Below, piece after piece: positions 26,252 through 35,136 of a stretch of DNA of 64,000 nt. How positions within the stretch are numbered: the first letter of the stretch is position 1; each line of letters begins with the position of its first letter. The position numbers and the translations under genes were made by a program. The notes beneath the pieces are model-generated. The model saw only the letters and a program-made list of their open reading frames with translations, searched no databases and was not told where the DNA came from. Source of the stretch: GBS-DC sp037442365 (lineage in GTDB: Bacteria > Armatimonadota > Fimbriimonadia > Fimbriimonadales > GBS-DC); NCBI GenBank assembly GCA_037442365.1, contig JBBIQK010000001.1:1-64000 (forward strand), in the 5' to 3' direction.

Positions 26252-26944
26252 TCAGGCGATTCGAAATTCGTAGCCGAAGCTGCGATGGGTAATCAGATAC
26301 TGCGGCTGGTCGGGGTCGCGCTCGATCTTCTTACGCAGCCGATACATATATACATCGAGCGTATTGGAACTGAACTCGATGCTGTAGCCCCACACCTGCT
26401 CGAACAGCTGTTCGCGCGGGATGACACGATTGGCGTTCTGGGTGAGGTACGCCAGGAGGTCGTACTCGCGTCGGGTCAGCGACACGGGTTGCCCGCGCAC
26501 GAGAACCTGACGCCGCGCATAGTCTATCACTATCTCGCCGAAACAGCGCGTTGTTTCGCATGATTGTTCGTTTGGGTACTCGTAGGCGCGTCGCAGAAGG
26601 GCGCGTACGCGCGCGAGCAGCTCTTTCGGCTCGAACGGTTTCGTCAGATAGTCGTCCGCGCCAAGCTCCAGTCCAATCACCTTATCCATCGAGTCGGTGC
26701 GCGCGGTCAGCATGAGAATCGGCGTGCGCCACTTCTGACGGATGCGGCGACACACATCAAAACCATCAGCGTCGGGCAACCCCAGATCCAGCACAATCAG
26801 ATGATATTCGGTCTCCGCAAGCGCGCGGATTGCCGTCGCCGCGCTCCCAACGCCGACCGCCTCGTACTGATATTGCTCCAGCAGGCGAATCAGGTTCTCT
26901 CGCAAAAACCCGTCGTCCTCAATCACCAGCACGCGATGGGGCAT
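26252..26944 (-). CDS. OmpR/PhoB-family response regulator
   Basis: A 230-residue DNA-binding regulator. The receiver domain shows VIEDD, the phosphoacceptor aspartate in VLDLGLPDADG and the KPF lysine. The C-terminal winged helix ends in the usual TLDVYMYRLRKKIE...RSFGYEF. The start lies inside the 3' end of the histidine kinase gene (26-base overlap), so the two form a translationally coupled two-component system. Its targets are not apparent. Confidence 0.95.
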   Translation of the reverse strand: MPHRVLVIEDDGFLRENLIRLLEQYQYEAVGVGSAATAIRALAETEYHLIVLDLGLPDADGFDVCRRIRQKWRTPILMLTARTDSMDKVIGLELGADDYLTKPFEPKELLARVRALLRRAYEYPNEQSCETTRCFGEIVIDYARRQVLVRGQPVSLTRREYDLLAYLTQNANRVIPREQLFEQVWGYSIEFSSNTLDVYMYRLRKKIERDPDQPQYLITHRSFGYEFRIA

Positions 26945-28700
26945 AGGCGACTCCTGTGCCAGGCTGTCGGTTCGGTAAATAAATTTCGAAAGTCGTGCCG
27001 CCAGAGGGGCGCGAGTCGACGCGGATGGTTCCGTGATGCATGTCCACCGTGCGCTTGACGCTGAACAGCCCTAAACCAAACCCTGACTCTCGAGTGGAGA
27101 CGAACGGTTCGAACAGGCGCGACAGGATCGGTTCGGGGATGCCGACGCCTGTGTCGCTCACACACAGGAGAACCCCGCGCGGGGCGCGGCGCGCCGCGAT
27201 GGTCAGCACGCCACCGCCTTGAGGCTCCATCGCTTTAATAGCGTTCAGCGCTAAGTTCAACAGCAGGTTCTCCAGCTGGGTGGCGTCCGCCTGCACGCGC
27301 GGCAAGCGCGGCGCAAGGTCGAGCTGAATCGAAACGCGCGCCATCTGTGCGCTGGAGCCTATCAGATCGACCACGCGCTGGATGAGGCTGGGCAGATGTA
27401 CCTCTTCGAACACCAGCTGGCGTGGGCGCGCGTAGGAGAGCAGCTGGTACGCCATAATCTTCAGCCGATCCAGTTGGTGCTTCAGCTCAGCGAGCAGTCG
27501 TTCAGGGTTGTCCTGACTGAGAGTAATGAGCAGGTTCAGCGAGCTGACGATATTGTGAATGTTGTGCGCGGTCGCCGCCGCCAGCGTGCCAATCGCCGAG
27601 AGCTTCTCATGCTGGATGAGCTGTTGCTGCATCTGCGCAAGGTCTTCGCACATGGACTGCAACCGCTGGCGCAGATGATAGCCCTCCATCACCTGCGCCG
27701 CCAGCTCCATCATCGGCTCCAGATAGACGGTGCGGAAGGCGTCGTCTTCCTCGTCGGAGTGATAGGCAATCACAATCATGCCGGCGGCGCTTTCTGCATC
27801 ATGATAGGCGCGCGCGACGCCCGATTGTCCGCCCAGTGCGCGCGCCAGCGTAGCGGAGAGCGTTGCGCGCGGATGCGCCGCTAACTGACGCCACAGTCGT
27901 TTGAGGCTGGCAGAAGGGAGCGCCTCCCTTGGCGCTTCCTTGCCGTAGAGGGCGACCGTGTGAAGCGCATTCGTCGCGCCCTCCGCACGAACGACGGCAA
28001 CCCCGCGCACGCCACGCACCTGCGCAAAGGCGCGCCCCAGCGCATGCGCCAGCGCGTCGGGGTCTTCCGTCGTATTGGCGGCGCGGAGCGCCTGCGCAAC
28101 GGCGTCCAGCGCACTCTGCGTGCGCTCCAGCTGGCGACTGCGCTCCTCAAGCGCGCGTCGCTGGTGGGCGACCCGCTCCTCGAACAATCGCTCGCGCTCC
28201 AACTCCACGCTCACGCGCATCGCTAACAGGGCGACCAGTTCATAATCAAGCGCGTGCAGCAGATCGTCATGATTGTTGTCGATGATACACAGCGTGCCGA
28301 TGGGGCGTCCCTGCGTATCGCGGATGGGCGCCCCCAGATAGCGCGTCCAGCCCAGCGCCACCGTCGGGAACCGGCAAAACTCCGAGTCGGCGCGAACATC
28401 CTGTATGCAGGTCACCCGATTGCTGCGGAGCGTGCGGGCGCAGTAGGCGTCCTCCGTCGGAATGCTGCACAGTCCGCGCGTCCACTCAGGCGCGTTGGCG
28501 ACATACTTGAACATAATCTGTGCGCCCTGATGCAGGGTGATAGCGGCGGTCGCGCCCCCGTAAAACGCGCTCAGCCGATCCGCCACGAACCGATACGAGA
28601 CCTCAGGGTCTGGATGGAAAAAGAGGCTCACCTCCAGCAATAGCTGTCGATACGCCTCCTCTGAACGGCTGCTGACGAAATCTGTCTTCTCCGCGACCAT
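26919..28700 (-). CDS. GAF-domain sensor histidine kinase with unusual H-box
   Basis: A 593-residue soluble kinase with no transmembrane segment. An N-terminal GAF domain (residues ~20-165, with the conserved FLGAP-like RYLGAPIRD and PIGTLCIID) is followed by a coiled coil, a second GAF-like region (~205-340), a dimerisation helix and an HATPase domain with N, G1 and G2 boxes (NLALNAIKAM, DTGVGIP, GFGLGLF). The phosphoacceptor region reads ATAHNIHNIVSS instead of the usual HEIRNPL. It pairs with the OmpR-type regulator overlapping its end. The start codon follows a TATAAT by six bases. Confidence 0.9.
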   Translation of the reverse strand: MVAEKTDFVSSRSEEAYRQLLLEVSLFFHPDPEVSYRFVADRLSAFYGGATAAITLHQGAQIMFKYVANAPEWTRGLCSIPTEDAYCARTLRSNRVTCIQDVRADSEFCRFPTVALGWTRYLGAPIRDTQGRPIGTLCIIDNNHDDLLHALDYELVALLAMRVSVELERERLFEERVAHQRRALEERSRQLERTQSALDAVAQALRAANTTEDPDALAHALGRAFAQVRGVRGVAVVRAEGATNALHTVALYGKEAPREALPSASLKRLWRQLAAHPRATLSATLARALGGQSGVARAYHDAESAAGMIVIAYHSDEEDDAFRTVYLEPMMELAAQVMEGYHLRQRLQSMCEDLAQMQQQLIQHEKLSAIGTLAAATAHNIHNIVSSLNLLITLSQDNPERLLAELKHQLDRLKIMAYQLLSYARPRQLVFEEVHLPSLIQRVVDLIGSSAQMARVSIQLDLAPRLPRVQADATQLENLLLNLALNAIKAMEPQGGGVLTIAARRAPRGVLLCVSDTGVGIPEPILSRLFEPFVSTRESGFGLGLFSVKRTVDMHHGTIRVDSRPSGGTTFEIYLPNRQPGTGVAYAPSRAGD

Positions 28701-28706
28701 AGCCTT

Positions 28707-28712
28707 ATTATA
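28707..28712 (-). promoter_or_regulatory. -10 (TATAAT) of the kinase operon, leaderless type
   Basis: Six bases separate TATAAT from the kinase ATG on the minus strand, so transcription would begin at or next to the start codon. Confidence 0.6.
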
Positions 28713-28774
28713 GCCTAAAGACGCTTGCTGAGACCTGAACTGGAAATGAATTCCCGATGAACGGCGCAGTGGGG

Positions 28775-28780
28775 TATACT
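28775..28780 (+). promoter_or_regulatory. -10 (TATACT) of metY
   Basis: GGGGTATACT on the plus strand, 36 bases before the metY ATG; a GGAAGGAGG ribosome site lies in the short leader. Confidence 0.5.
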
Positions 28781-28816
28781 ACCCGCCCTACTTCTGGAAG
28801 GAGGTTCGCGTTCACT

Positions 28817-30097
28817 ATGGCACAGCACTATCACCCGGGCACTATCTGCGTGCATGGCGGTCAGGAGGCGGATCCCGCAACGGGCGCCCGCGCCGTGCCG
28901 ATTTATCAGACGACATCCTACCTGTTCGACAGCGTCGACCATGCCGCCAGCCTGTTCGACCTGAAGACGCCGGGCTTCATCTACACGCGCATTATGAACC
29001 CCACGCAGGGCGTGTTCGAGCAGCGCGTGGCGATGCTGGAAGGCGGCATCGGCGCGCTGGCGGTCGCATCGGGGCAGGCGGCGGAAACGCTCGCGATTCT
29101 CGCGATTGCCGACACGGGCGACGAGATTGTCTCCACCACCAGCCTGTACGGCGGCACCTACAACCTGTTCAAATACACCTTCCCGCAAAAGTTCGGCATC
29201 ACGGTTCACTTTGTGGACCCGCGCGACCCCGACAACTTCCGCCGCGCGATTACGCCCAGAACCCGCGCGCTCTACATCGAAGCCATCGGCAACCCCAAGC
29301 TCGATGTGCATGACTTCGAGGCGATTGCCAACATCGCGCACGAGCATGGCATCCCGCTGATTGTGGACAACACTATCCCGACGCCCGTGCTGCTGCGCCC
29401 GTTCGACTGGGGCGCGGACATCGTGGTGCATTCCGCCACCAAGTTCATCGGCGGGCACGGCAACAGCATCGGCGGCGTCATTGTCGATTCGGGCAGGTTC
29501 AACTGGGACAACGGCAAGTTCCCCCAGATTACTGCGCCCGACCCGTCCTATCACGGGCTGAACTTCCGCGAGGCGTTCGGCGACATGGCGTACATCATCA
29601 AGGTGCGGGCGCAACTGCTGCGCGATCTGGGCCCCGCGCTCTCGCCCTTCAACGCCTTCCTGTTCCTGCAGGGGCTGGAGACGCTCCATTTGCGCATGGA
29701 GCGCCACAGCCAGAACGCGCTCCGCGTCGCGCAGTGGCTCAGCGAACACCCCAAGGTGGCGTGGGTGAACTATCCCGGACTGGAGACCAGCCCCTACTAC
29801 GCGCTGGCGCGCAAGTATCTGCCGAAGGGTCAGGGCGCGATTGTGGGCTTCGGCGTGAAGGGCGGCTACGACTCCGCCGTGCGCGTGATTCAGCATGTGA
29901 AGCTCCATTCGCACCTGGCGAACATCGGCGACGCCAAGTCGCTGATTATCCACCCCGCCAGCACCACGCACCGCCAGCTCACCCCCGAACAGCAGCAGAC
30001 AACGGGCGTCACGCCCGACTTCATTCGCCTGTCGGTCGGCATCGAGGATGTGACAGACATCATCGCCGACCTCGATCAGGCGCTGGCGCATGCGTAG
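28817..30097 (+). CDS. metY: O-acetylhomoserine sulfhydrylase / aminocarboxypropyltransferase
   Basis: A 426-residue PLP enzyme of the Cys/Met metabolism family. It is expected to condense O-acetylhomoserine with sulfide (or methanethiol) to homocysteine (or methionine). Diagnostic blocks are YQTTSYLFD, YTRIMNPTQ, ASGQAAETLAI, DNTIPTPVLLRPFDWGADIV, the PLP lysine in HSATKFIGGHG, and HPASTTHRQL near the C-terminus. Length and the long insertion after the PLP site fit MetY rather than MetB/MetZ. GGAGG lies 12 bases from the ATG, slightly far. No SAM riboswitch is visible upstream. Confidence 0.92.
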   Translation: MAQHYHPGTICVHGGQEADPATGARAVPIYQTTSYLFDSVDHAASLFDLKTPGFIYTRIMNPTQGVFEQRVAMLEGGIGALAVASGQAAETLAILAIADTGDEIVSTTSLYGGTYNLFKYTFPQKFGITVHFVDPRDPDNFRRAITPRTRALYIEAIGNPKLDVHDFEAIANIAHEHGIPLIVDNTIPTPVLLRPFDWGADIVVHSATKFIGGHGNSIGGVIVDSGRFNWDNGKFPQITAPDPSYHGLNFREAFGDMAYIIKVRAQLLRDLGPALSPFNAFLFLQGLETLHLRMERHSQNALRVAQWLSEHPKVAWVNYPGLETSPYYALARKYLPKGQGAIVGFGVKGGYDSAVRVIQHVKLHSHLANIGDAKSLIIHPASTTHRQLTPEQQQTTGVTPDFIRLSVGIEDVTDIIADLDQALAHA

Positions 30098-30124
30098 GCT
30101 GCCATTCCCCGTGCATTAAACCAA

Positions 30125-30156
30125 AAGCCCCCAACCCGCAATCGGGTCGGGGGCTT
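30125..30156. terminator. Bidirectional terminator between metY and the dockerin-type gene
   Basis: A stem with AAGCCCC paired to GGGGCTT and ACCCG paired to CGGGT, loop CAAT. On the minus strand it is followed by TTTTGG, so it best serves the minus-strand gene ending at 30180; it also sits 28 bases past metY. Confidence 0.8.
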
Positions 30157-30179
30157 GAAATAACGCCCGGTGCGGGCGA

Positions 30180-31430
30180 TTACTCGCTGCTGCCGAATCC
30201 GAACAGCACCGCCAGCAGATCCGCGTCATCGATGATGCCGTCGCCGTTCACATCGCCGAAGGTCATCGTCTGCGTTTCCGCGGTGGGGTTGCACGAGTCC
30301 GTGCTCCAGCCGCCTGCAGGGCGGTTGAAGGTGACCTTCAGCCCGTTGTCCCAGCGGCGCACCGTGACAGAGGCGATCTCCGCAGAGACAGGCAGCGTGA
30401 ATCGTCCGTTCTCGTCCAGGTAGGTGGTGAAGCGCGAGGTGAACGGGGTTGCCGCGTCGTTGACCACCTCCACATCGACGATGTTGCGGCGGAGGGCTTC
30501 CTCGATGCCCTCGTCAGGGTCGCCTGCAGGGTCGTCGTCGAACTCAAAGGCGAGCGGATCGCTCGGCTTGGCGCGATCATTCAGCGCGCTCATGTCCACC
30601 GTGCCTGCGAAGTTATGTGTGCCGCGAATGGCGAGATAGAACGAGCCCTGCGGCAGACCAGAAAACACGGAGCCCCCCGTGACCGCAGTGAAAGCAGTTG
30701 GCGGGTTCGCGATGCGGAAGTAGCCCCGTCCGGGAAGCACCGAGACATTGCCAGGCGTGCTGTTGGCAGTCATCGGACCGATGTTCGCAAGGTTGATGGT
30801 GGAGTTGAGCGAGTCCGGCGTCGCGGCGACCCAGAACGCCTTGGGCACAGGCAGGCTGGGATCTACGGGAACCGTAACCAGGATGATAACAAACCCGGGC
30901 GGGTTGCTCGCAGGCGGGATGGTTAGAGTGAAGGTTCCGCTCGCAATCGACGCGCCTGCCGCCGTGCCAAACAATCCATTCCACGGGTGGATATCCAGTT
31001 GAAGCGCCAGATTCCCGCCAATTGGGTCTACAGAGATCAAAGCAAAAGTGATCTCGGAGATACAGGCGACAGGGGTTGTCGTGTCGTATCCCGTCGTACC
31101 TGCTGGGTCAGGCGCGCCGCCCAGCAGCACCACATCGTCGCCAAGCGTGCGTCCACCTGCGAAGGTGAAGTACGAAAATCCATACGCGCCAGCGTCGCTC
31201 CAGCGCGCGAACATGGTCTGCAGGTAGAGGTAGGGATCGGGGGTTGCGCCTGCGGGCTGGAAGTCGCCGCGCAGGTCGATTCGGTGGATGGTGGGGCGCC
31301 CTGTGAAGGTGAGGGTGCGGACGCCTTCCTCAGTCAGCGTCGTCGCTGAAACGGACTTCTGCGCAAAAGCGGCGCCTGTGAACGCCATCGTCGTCAGCGC
31401 TACCGCGCTCAGCAAAGTAAAGCCTTTCAT
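30180..31430 (-). CDS. Secreted protein with C-terminal dockerin-like repeat
   Basis: A 416-residue exported protein of unknown function. A signal peptide ends near AFA at residue ~23. The long middle region is rich in Gly, Pro, Thr and aromatic residues and looks beta-structured. The last ~25 residues contain a dockerin/EF-hand calcium loop (GDVNGDGIIDDADLL). A single such repeat is common at the ends of secreted proteins in environmental phyla and need not imply a cellulosome. TAGGAGG lies six bases upstream of the ATG, and a GGTATAAT -10 lies 50 bases upstream. Confidence 0.75.
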   Translation of the reverse strand: MKGFTLLSAVALTTMAFTGAAFAQKSVSATTLTEEGVRTLTFTGRPTIHRIDLRGDFQPAGATPDPYLYLQTMFARWSDAGAYGFSYFTFAGGRTLGDDVVLLGGAPDPAGTTGYDTTTPVACISEITFALISVDPIGGNLALQLDIHPWNGLFGTAAGASIASGTFTLTIPPASNPPGFVIILVTVPVDPSLPVPKAFWVAATPDSLNSTINLANIGPMTANSTPGNVSVLPGRGYFRIANPPTAFTAVTGGSVFSGLPQGSFYLAIRGTHNFAGTVDMSALNDRAKPSDPLAFEFDDDPAGDPDEGIEEALRRNIVDVEVVNDAATPFTSRFTTYLDENGRFTLPVSAEIASVTVRRWDNGLKVTFNRPAGGWSTDSCNPTAETQTMTFGDVNGDGIIDDADLLAVLFGFGSSE

Positions 31431-31479
31431 AGGTGACCTCCTAAGGTGAAATTTGTCCGCCTTGAAGCGGACGCCCTTA

Positions 31480-31485
31480 ATTATA
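31480..31485 (-). promoter_or_regulatory. -10 (TATAAT) of the dockerin-type gene
   Basis: GGGGTATAAT on the minus strand ~50 bases before the start codon, in the short gap after ispE. Confidence 0.5.
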
Positions 31486-31503
31486 CCCCAGTTTTTGCGC
31501 GAA

Positions 31504-32490
31504 TCAACAGTTTCGCGTCGCAATTGCCCAGTAATTCTGCTGGGAAAGGGTTTTCGCAAGGGTTTGGGCGTGGTCTTCGGATTCGCACAGCGCCGCATGC
31601 GCCGCGCCGCTGCCACACAGAATCACGCGCCGCGCGCCCTCCCGTTCCATCAGGCGGCGTACCTGCTGGAGCGCAGGGATGGCTTCCAGAATCGGCGCGT
31701 CGAAATCGTTGTGCAGCAGGGGCGCGAGCTGGTCAGGCGTGCGAATCGTCGGCAGGGCGCGCCGCAGGCGTTCGGTATGGATAGGGCGCGCGGCGTCGCT
31801 GTAGTCGCCTCGCTTCAGTTGCGCATACGCCCAGCCTGTAGGGACGCCCACCCCATGGGGTTTCGCCAGCACCCACCAGAAGGGCGGCAGTGTCGGCAGG
31901 GGCTGGAGCCGCTCGCCCCTGCCCCGCGCGAGCGCGCACCCGCCCCTGAGGAAAAACGCCACATCCGCACCCAGCGCACGGGCGAGCGCGTGCAGTCGCT
32001 CCTCCGAGAGGGCGCAGTCCCAGCGCGCCGCCCACTGATTGAGCAGTTTCAGGGCGAGCGCGGCGTCGCTGCTGCCGCCGCCAAGCCCCGCCTGCGACGG
32101 GATGCGCTTGGCAAGCGTCGCGCGCCATGAATGCGTGCCCTCACCCCCTGCCCCTCTCCCACAGCGTGGGAGAGGGGAGTCGACTTCCCCCTCTCCCGCC
32201 ACGCGGGAGAGGGCATCACACGCCTCCGCAAACCGCGCCACCGCCTGCCACACCAGATTGCGCGAGTCGGTCGGGATTGTCTCGTGTGCAGGCGCGCCGT
32301 CCCCGATAACGCGAATCGCGCCGCGTGCAGGGTCAAAACGCTCGGGCGGGGGCAGCTCCAGCATCAGCGTGTCGTACAGCTCCAGCGTGTGCATCACGCT
32401 GGCGACTTCGTGATAGCCGTCGGGACGCCGCCCCAGCACCTCCAGCGTCAGGTTCAGCTTCGCGGGCGCGCGCCCCTCAAGCGTCCTCAT
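31504..32490 (-). CDS. ispE: 4-diphosphocytidyl-2-C-methyl-D-erythritol kinase with repeat insertion
   Basis: A 328-residue GHMP kinase of the MEP isoprenoid pathway. The N-terminal APAKLNLTLEVLGRRPDGYHE, the ATP loop IPSQAGLGGGSSDAA and the C-terminal LCGSGAAHAAL are clear. Residues ~93-118 (SRVAGEGEVDSPLPRC and following Gly-rich stretch) do not belong to the family. They are the translation of a two-hairpin palindromic element inserted in frame just before the ATP-binding loop. The ATG at 32490 is chosen; a TTG at 32499 is also possible. The start overlaps the end of aspS by 14 bases, so both are probably one transcript. Confidence 0.9.
   Translation of the reverse strand: MRTLEGRAPAKLNLTLEVLGRRPDGYHEVASVMHTLELYDTLMLELPPPERFDPARGAIRVIGDGAPAHETIPTDSRNLVWQAVARFAEACDALSRVAGEGEVDSPLPRCGRGAGGEGTHSWRATLAKRIPSQAGLGGGSSDAALALKLLNQWAARWDCALSEERLHALARALGADVAFFLRGGCALARGRGERLQPLPTLPPFWWVLAKPHGVGVPTGWAYAQLKRGDYSDAARPIHTERLRRALPTIRTPDQLAPLLHNDFDAPILEAIPALQQVRRLMEREGARRVILCGSGAAHAALCESEDHAQTLAKTLSQQNYWAIATRNC
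32138..32213. repeat. In-frame REP-type palindromic element inside ispE
   Basis: Two consecutive hairpins: 32151-32162 with 32166-32177 (12-bp perfect stem, CCCCTCTCCCAC) and 32189-32199 with 32203-32213 (11-bp stem, CCCTCTCCCGC), each with a three-base loop. The C-rich 'ccctcaccccctg' lead-in is typical of widespread bacterial REP/palindromic families. It is translated without stop or frameshift as part of IspE. Confidence 0.85.
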
Positions 32491-34258
32491 CCGACACAAT
32501 CCTCAGACGCAGCTCGCGCAACTGCTCCTCGCTCACGGGCGACGGCGCGCCGAACATCAAATCCACCATCGCCGTGTTTTTGGGGAAGGCAATCACATTC
32601 CGTATCGTCTCGTCGCCCGCCAGCAGCATCACGAGACGGTCGATGCCGGGCGCAATCCCGCCGTGCGGAGGCGCGCCGTACTCGAACGCCTCCAGCAGAT
32701 GCCCGAACCGCTCCTGAATCTCGGCATCTGAGTAGCCCAGCAGCTTGAAAATCTTATCCTGCAGGTCGCGCCGATGGATACGGATACTGCCGCTGGCAAG
32801 TTCACTGCCGTTGCACACGAGGTCGTAGCAGTTCGCGCGCACTTTGCCGGGATCCGTGTCCAGCAGCGGGATGTCTTCCTCGCGCGGGGAGGTGAAGGGG
32901 TGATGCGACGGGTTCCAGCGTCCCTCGTCCTCGTCCCACTCCAGCAGGGGGAAGTCCACCACCCACGCAAACGCCATCAGGTTCGGGTCTGCCAACCCCA
33001 GTGTCTGCCCCATGCGATGGCGCAGGCGGCTGAGGCACTCGTGAACGATTCGGGGCTTATCCGCGACGATGGCGAGCAGGTCGCCCGTCTGTGCGCCCGT
33101 GCGGTCGCGAATCGCCTGCAGCTCGGCGTCTGAGAGGAACTTCGCGATGGGTGAGCGCACGCCCTCGCTGGTGAAGGCAATCGTCGCCAGCCCTTTCGCG
33201 CCGAATCGCTTCACAAACTCGGTCAGATCGTCGGTCTGCTTGCGCGAGTAGTCGGCGCAGCCGGGCAGACAAATCGCTTTGACCATCCCACCTGCCTCGA
33301 TCACGCCGCGAAACGCCTGAAACTCCGTCTGGCGCAGCAGGTCGGTGAGGTCGTGCAGCTCCAGCCCGAAGCGCAGGTCGGGCTTGTCCGTGCCGTAGCG
33401 CGCAATCGCTTCGTCGTAGGTCAGGCGCGGGAAGGGCTTTATCACGCGCTTATCCGTGCAGCTTTCAATCATCCCGATGTAGAGTTCCTCGATGAGGTTG
33501 AGGATGTCGTCCTGCGTGACGAATGACATTTCGAGGTCGAGCTGGGTGAATTCGGGCTGGCGGTCAGCGCGGGGGTCTTCGTCGCGGAAGCAGCGGGCAA
33601 TCTGGAAGTAGCGTTCGACGCCCGCGACCATCAGCAGCTGCTTGAGTTGCTGGGGCGACTGGGGCAGCGCGTAGAACTTGCCCGGGTAGAGGCGGCTCGG
33701 TACGAGGTAGTCGCGCGCACCTTCGGGCGTGCTTTTGATGAGGATGGGCGTCTCCACCTCCAGAAAGCCGCGCGCGGAGAGGAAATCGCGGATGTATTTC
33801 ACGATGCGGTGGCGCAGCGCCAGCCGCTGGTACATCGCAGGGCGGCGCAAGTCGAGGTAGCGGTAGCGCAGCCGCACGCTCTCATCGACTTCCAGAGCCT
33901 CCTCATTCAGCTGGAAGGGCGGCGTTTTGGAGGGGCTGAACACATGGAGCGCGTGTGCGAACACCTCGATTTCGCCAGTCGCCAGCTTGGGGTTCTCGGC
34001 GCCGGGGCGTCGGCAGCGCACCTCGCCCGCAACCGCGATGCAGTATTCCACGCGCAGGTCGCTTGCCTGCTCGACCAGCGCCGCGTCCATCGCAGGGTCG
34101 AACACCACCTGCACCAGTCCCGTGCGGTCGCGTAAATCCACGAACACCAGGCCGCCCAGATCGCGCACGCGATGCACCCAGCCGTTGAGTCGAACCTGCG
34201 CGCCTGCATGCGCCGGGCGCAAAATACCGCATTCGTGCGTCCGTTTCCAGTTCTCCAT
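32477..34258 (-). CDS. aspS: Aspartyl-tRNA synthetase
   Basis: A 593-residue class IIb synthetase that charges tRNA-Asp. The OB-fold anticodon domain (VRLNGWVHRVRDLGGLVFVDLRD) is followed by the class II core with motif 2 (FQIARCFRDEDPRADRQPEF), the bacterial GAD insertion, and motif 3 (GIAPGIDRLVML). Length is the usual bacterial type. The ATG at 34258 is 12 bases from a TACAAT -10, and no ribosome site is visible. ispE overlaps its 3' end. Confidence 0.97.
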   Translation of the reverse strand: MENWKRTHECGILRPAHAGAQVRLNGWVHRVRDLGGLVFVDLRDRTGLVQVVFDPAMDAALVEQASDLRVEYCIAVAGEVRCRRPGAENPKLATGEIEVFAHALHVFSPSKTPPFQLNEEALEVDESVRLRYRYLDLRRPAMYQRLALRHRIVKYIRDFLSARGFLEVETPILIKSTPEGARDYLVPSRLYPGKFYALPQSPQQLKQLLMVAGVERYFQIARCFRDEDPRADRQPEFTQLDLEMSFVTQDDILNLIEELYIGMIESCTDKRVIKPFPRLTYDEAIARYGTDKPDLRFGLELHDLTDLLRQTEFQAFRGVIEAGGMVKAICLPGCADYSRKQTDDLTEFVKRFGAKGLATIAFTSEGVRSPIAKFLSDAELQAIRDRTGAQTGDLLAIVADKPRIVHECLSRLRHRMGQTLGLADPNLMAFAWVVDFPLLEWDEDEGRWNPSHHPFTSPREEDIPLLDTDPGKVRANCYDLVCNGSELASGSIRIHRRDLQDKIFKLLGYSDAEIQERFGHLLEAFEYGAPPHGGIAPGIDRLVMLLAGDETIRNVIAFPKNTAMVDLMFGAPSPVSEEQLRELRLRIVSDEDA

Positions 34259-34270
34259 AGCGCGGGCATG

Positions 34271-34276
34271 ATTGTA
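34271..34276 (-). promoter_or_regulatory. -10 (TACAAT) of aspS
   Basis: GGTACAAT on the minus strand 12 bases before the aspS ATG; leaves a leader of only a few bases. Confidence 0.5.
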
Positions 34277-34354
34277 CCCGTCAGCAGAGGCGTCCGCGAA
34301 TGTTAAATTCGCTCAAAATTATGCCAAAACCCCATGAAAACGGCTGCTGCGCCC

Positions 34355-34384
34355 TTGACAATTCCCTGTCAAATGTGCTATAAT
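34355..34384 (+). promoter_or_regulatory. Consensus promoter TTGACA-N18-TATAAT, with palindrome over -35
   Basis: Both hexamers match the housekeeping consensus exactly, with an 18-base spacer. The -35 is also the left arm of an inverted repeat TTGACA-N6-TGTCAA (34355-34372), so a repressor or activator could bind there. It drives the PEP-CTERM gene starting at 34446. Confidence 0.9.
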
Positions 34385-34445
34385 GTGATTGCGCTGCGCT
34401 GGTTCGCCCCAGCGCAGTAGTCCACCCTCAGAAAGGAGGATGTCT

Positions 34446-35105
34446 ATGACGCGATGGAATAAACTGATGATGAGCGTTGCAGCGGCAGTCGCTGTTGCAG
34501 GCGCCTACGCTTCAGGCTGGAATGTGACGATTATCAACAGCACGGGCGTGCTGAACCCGGGCAATGTCGTAACGAATGTCCCGGCGATTGTTATTTCGAA
34601 CCCGCTGCCTCAGGTGACTTTCGATGTCGCAAACGGCAACCCGAACCCGATTCTCGTCGGCGATGGCACTGCCTTTACCAACGGCACTTTCTCGGGTGTC
34701 TACTCGATTAACGACGCCTCGAACTCCAAGGCGCCTCTGACGGGCTTCAACTTCGTGGTGAGCGGCTTTGTGCAGGGCACGGGTCGCATCGTCTGGTTCA
34801 AGAAGGTCGTTGACCGCGACACGAGTGAAGTTCTGTACGACGGCAGTGGCGTCTTTCTGGGCGGCGCGTATGCGGGCGGCGCTGACGGCGCGTTCAGCAT
34901 GAATGTCCCGATTACGCTTTCGATGCCCTCCAGCAACTTCACTGTGTTCGAGGTCTTCATTCTCGATATCGCGGGGGCTCCCGCGCCGGGTGTGGACACG
35001 GCAGGTCTGCTGCTGGTGGAGCAGGACTGGGTGCCTGAGCCTGCGAGCCTGATTGCGCTGGCGACGGGTCTGGGCGCGCTCGCCCTGCGACGCCGCAAGA
35101 AGTAA
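34446..35105 (+). CDS. PEP-CTERM sorting-domain protein
   Basis: A 219-residue secreted protein. A signal peptide (MMSVAAAVAVAGAYA region) is followed by a beta-rich domain of about 160 residues and a C-terminal VPEPASLIA, hydrophobic stretch and RRRKK. The domain between is not a family I recognise. The ATG at 34446 is seven bases from AAGGAGG; another ATG at 34440 abuts that site. Perfect consensus promoter and strong terminator suggest it is abundantly expressed. Confidence 0.85.
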   Translation: MTRWNKLMMSVAAAVAVAGAYASGWNVTIINSTGVLNPGNVVTNVPAIVISNPLPQVTFDVANGNPNPILVGDGTAFTNGTFSGVYSINDASNSKAPLTGFNFVVSGFVQGTGRIVWFKKVVDRDTSEVLYDGSGVFLGGAYAGGADGAFSMNVPITLSMPSSNFTVFEVFILDIAGAPAPGVDTAGLLLVEQDWVPEPASLIALATGLGALALRRRKK

Positions 35106-35136
35106 GTCCGACTTCCTTTCCGGGCGTAACAGAATA

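Noticed and set aside
28715..30091. 458-codon minus-strand frame opposite metY
   Set aside because: MetY is strongly conserved on the plus strand; the opposite frame shows no family motif.
32138..32213. C-rich repeated segment considered as a CRISPR array
   Set aside because: Only two adjacent hairpins with no spacers of regular length, and it lies inside a coding region.
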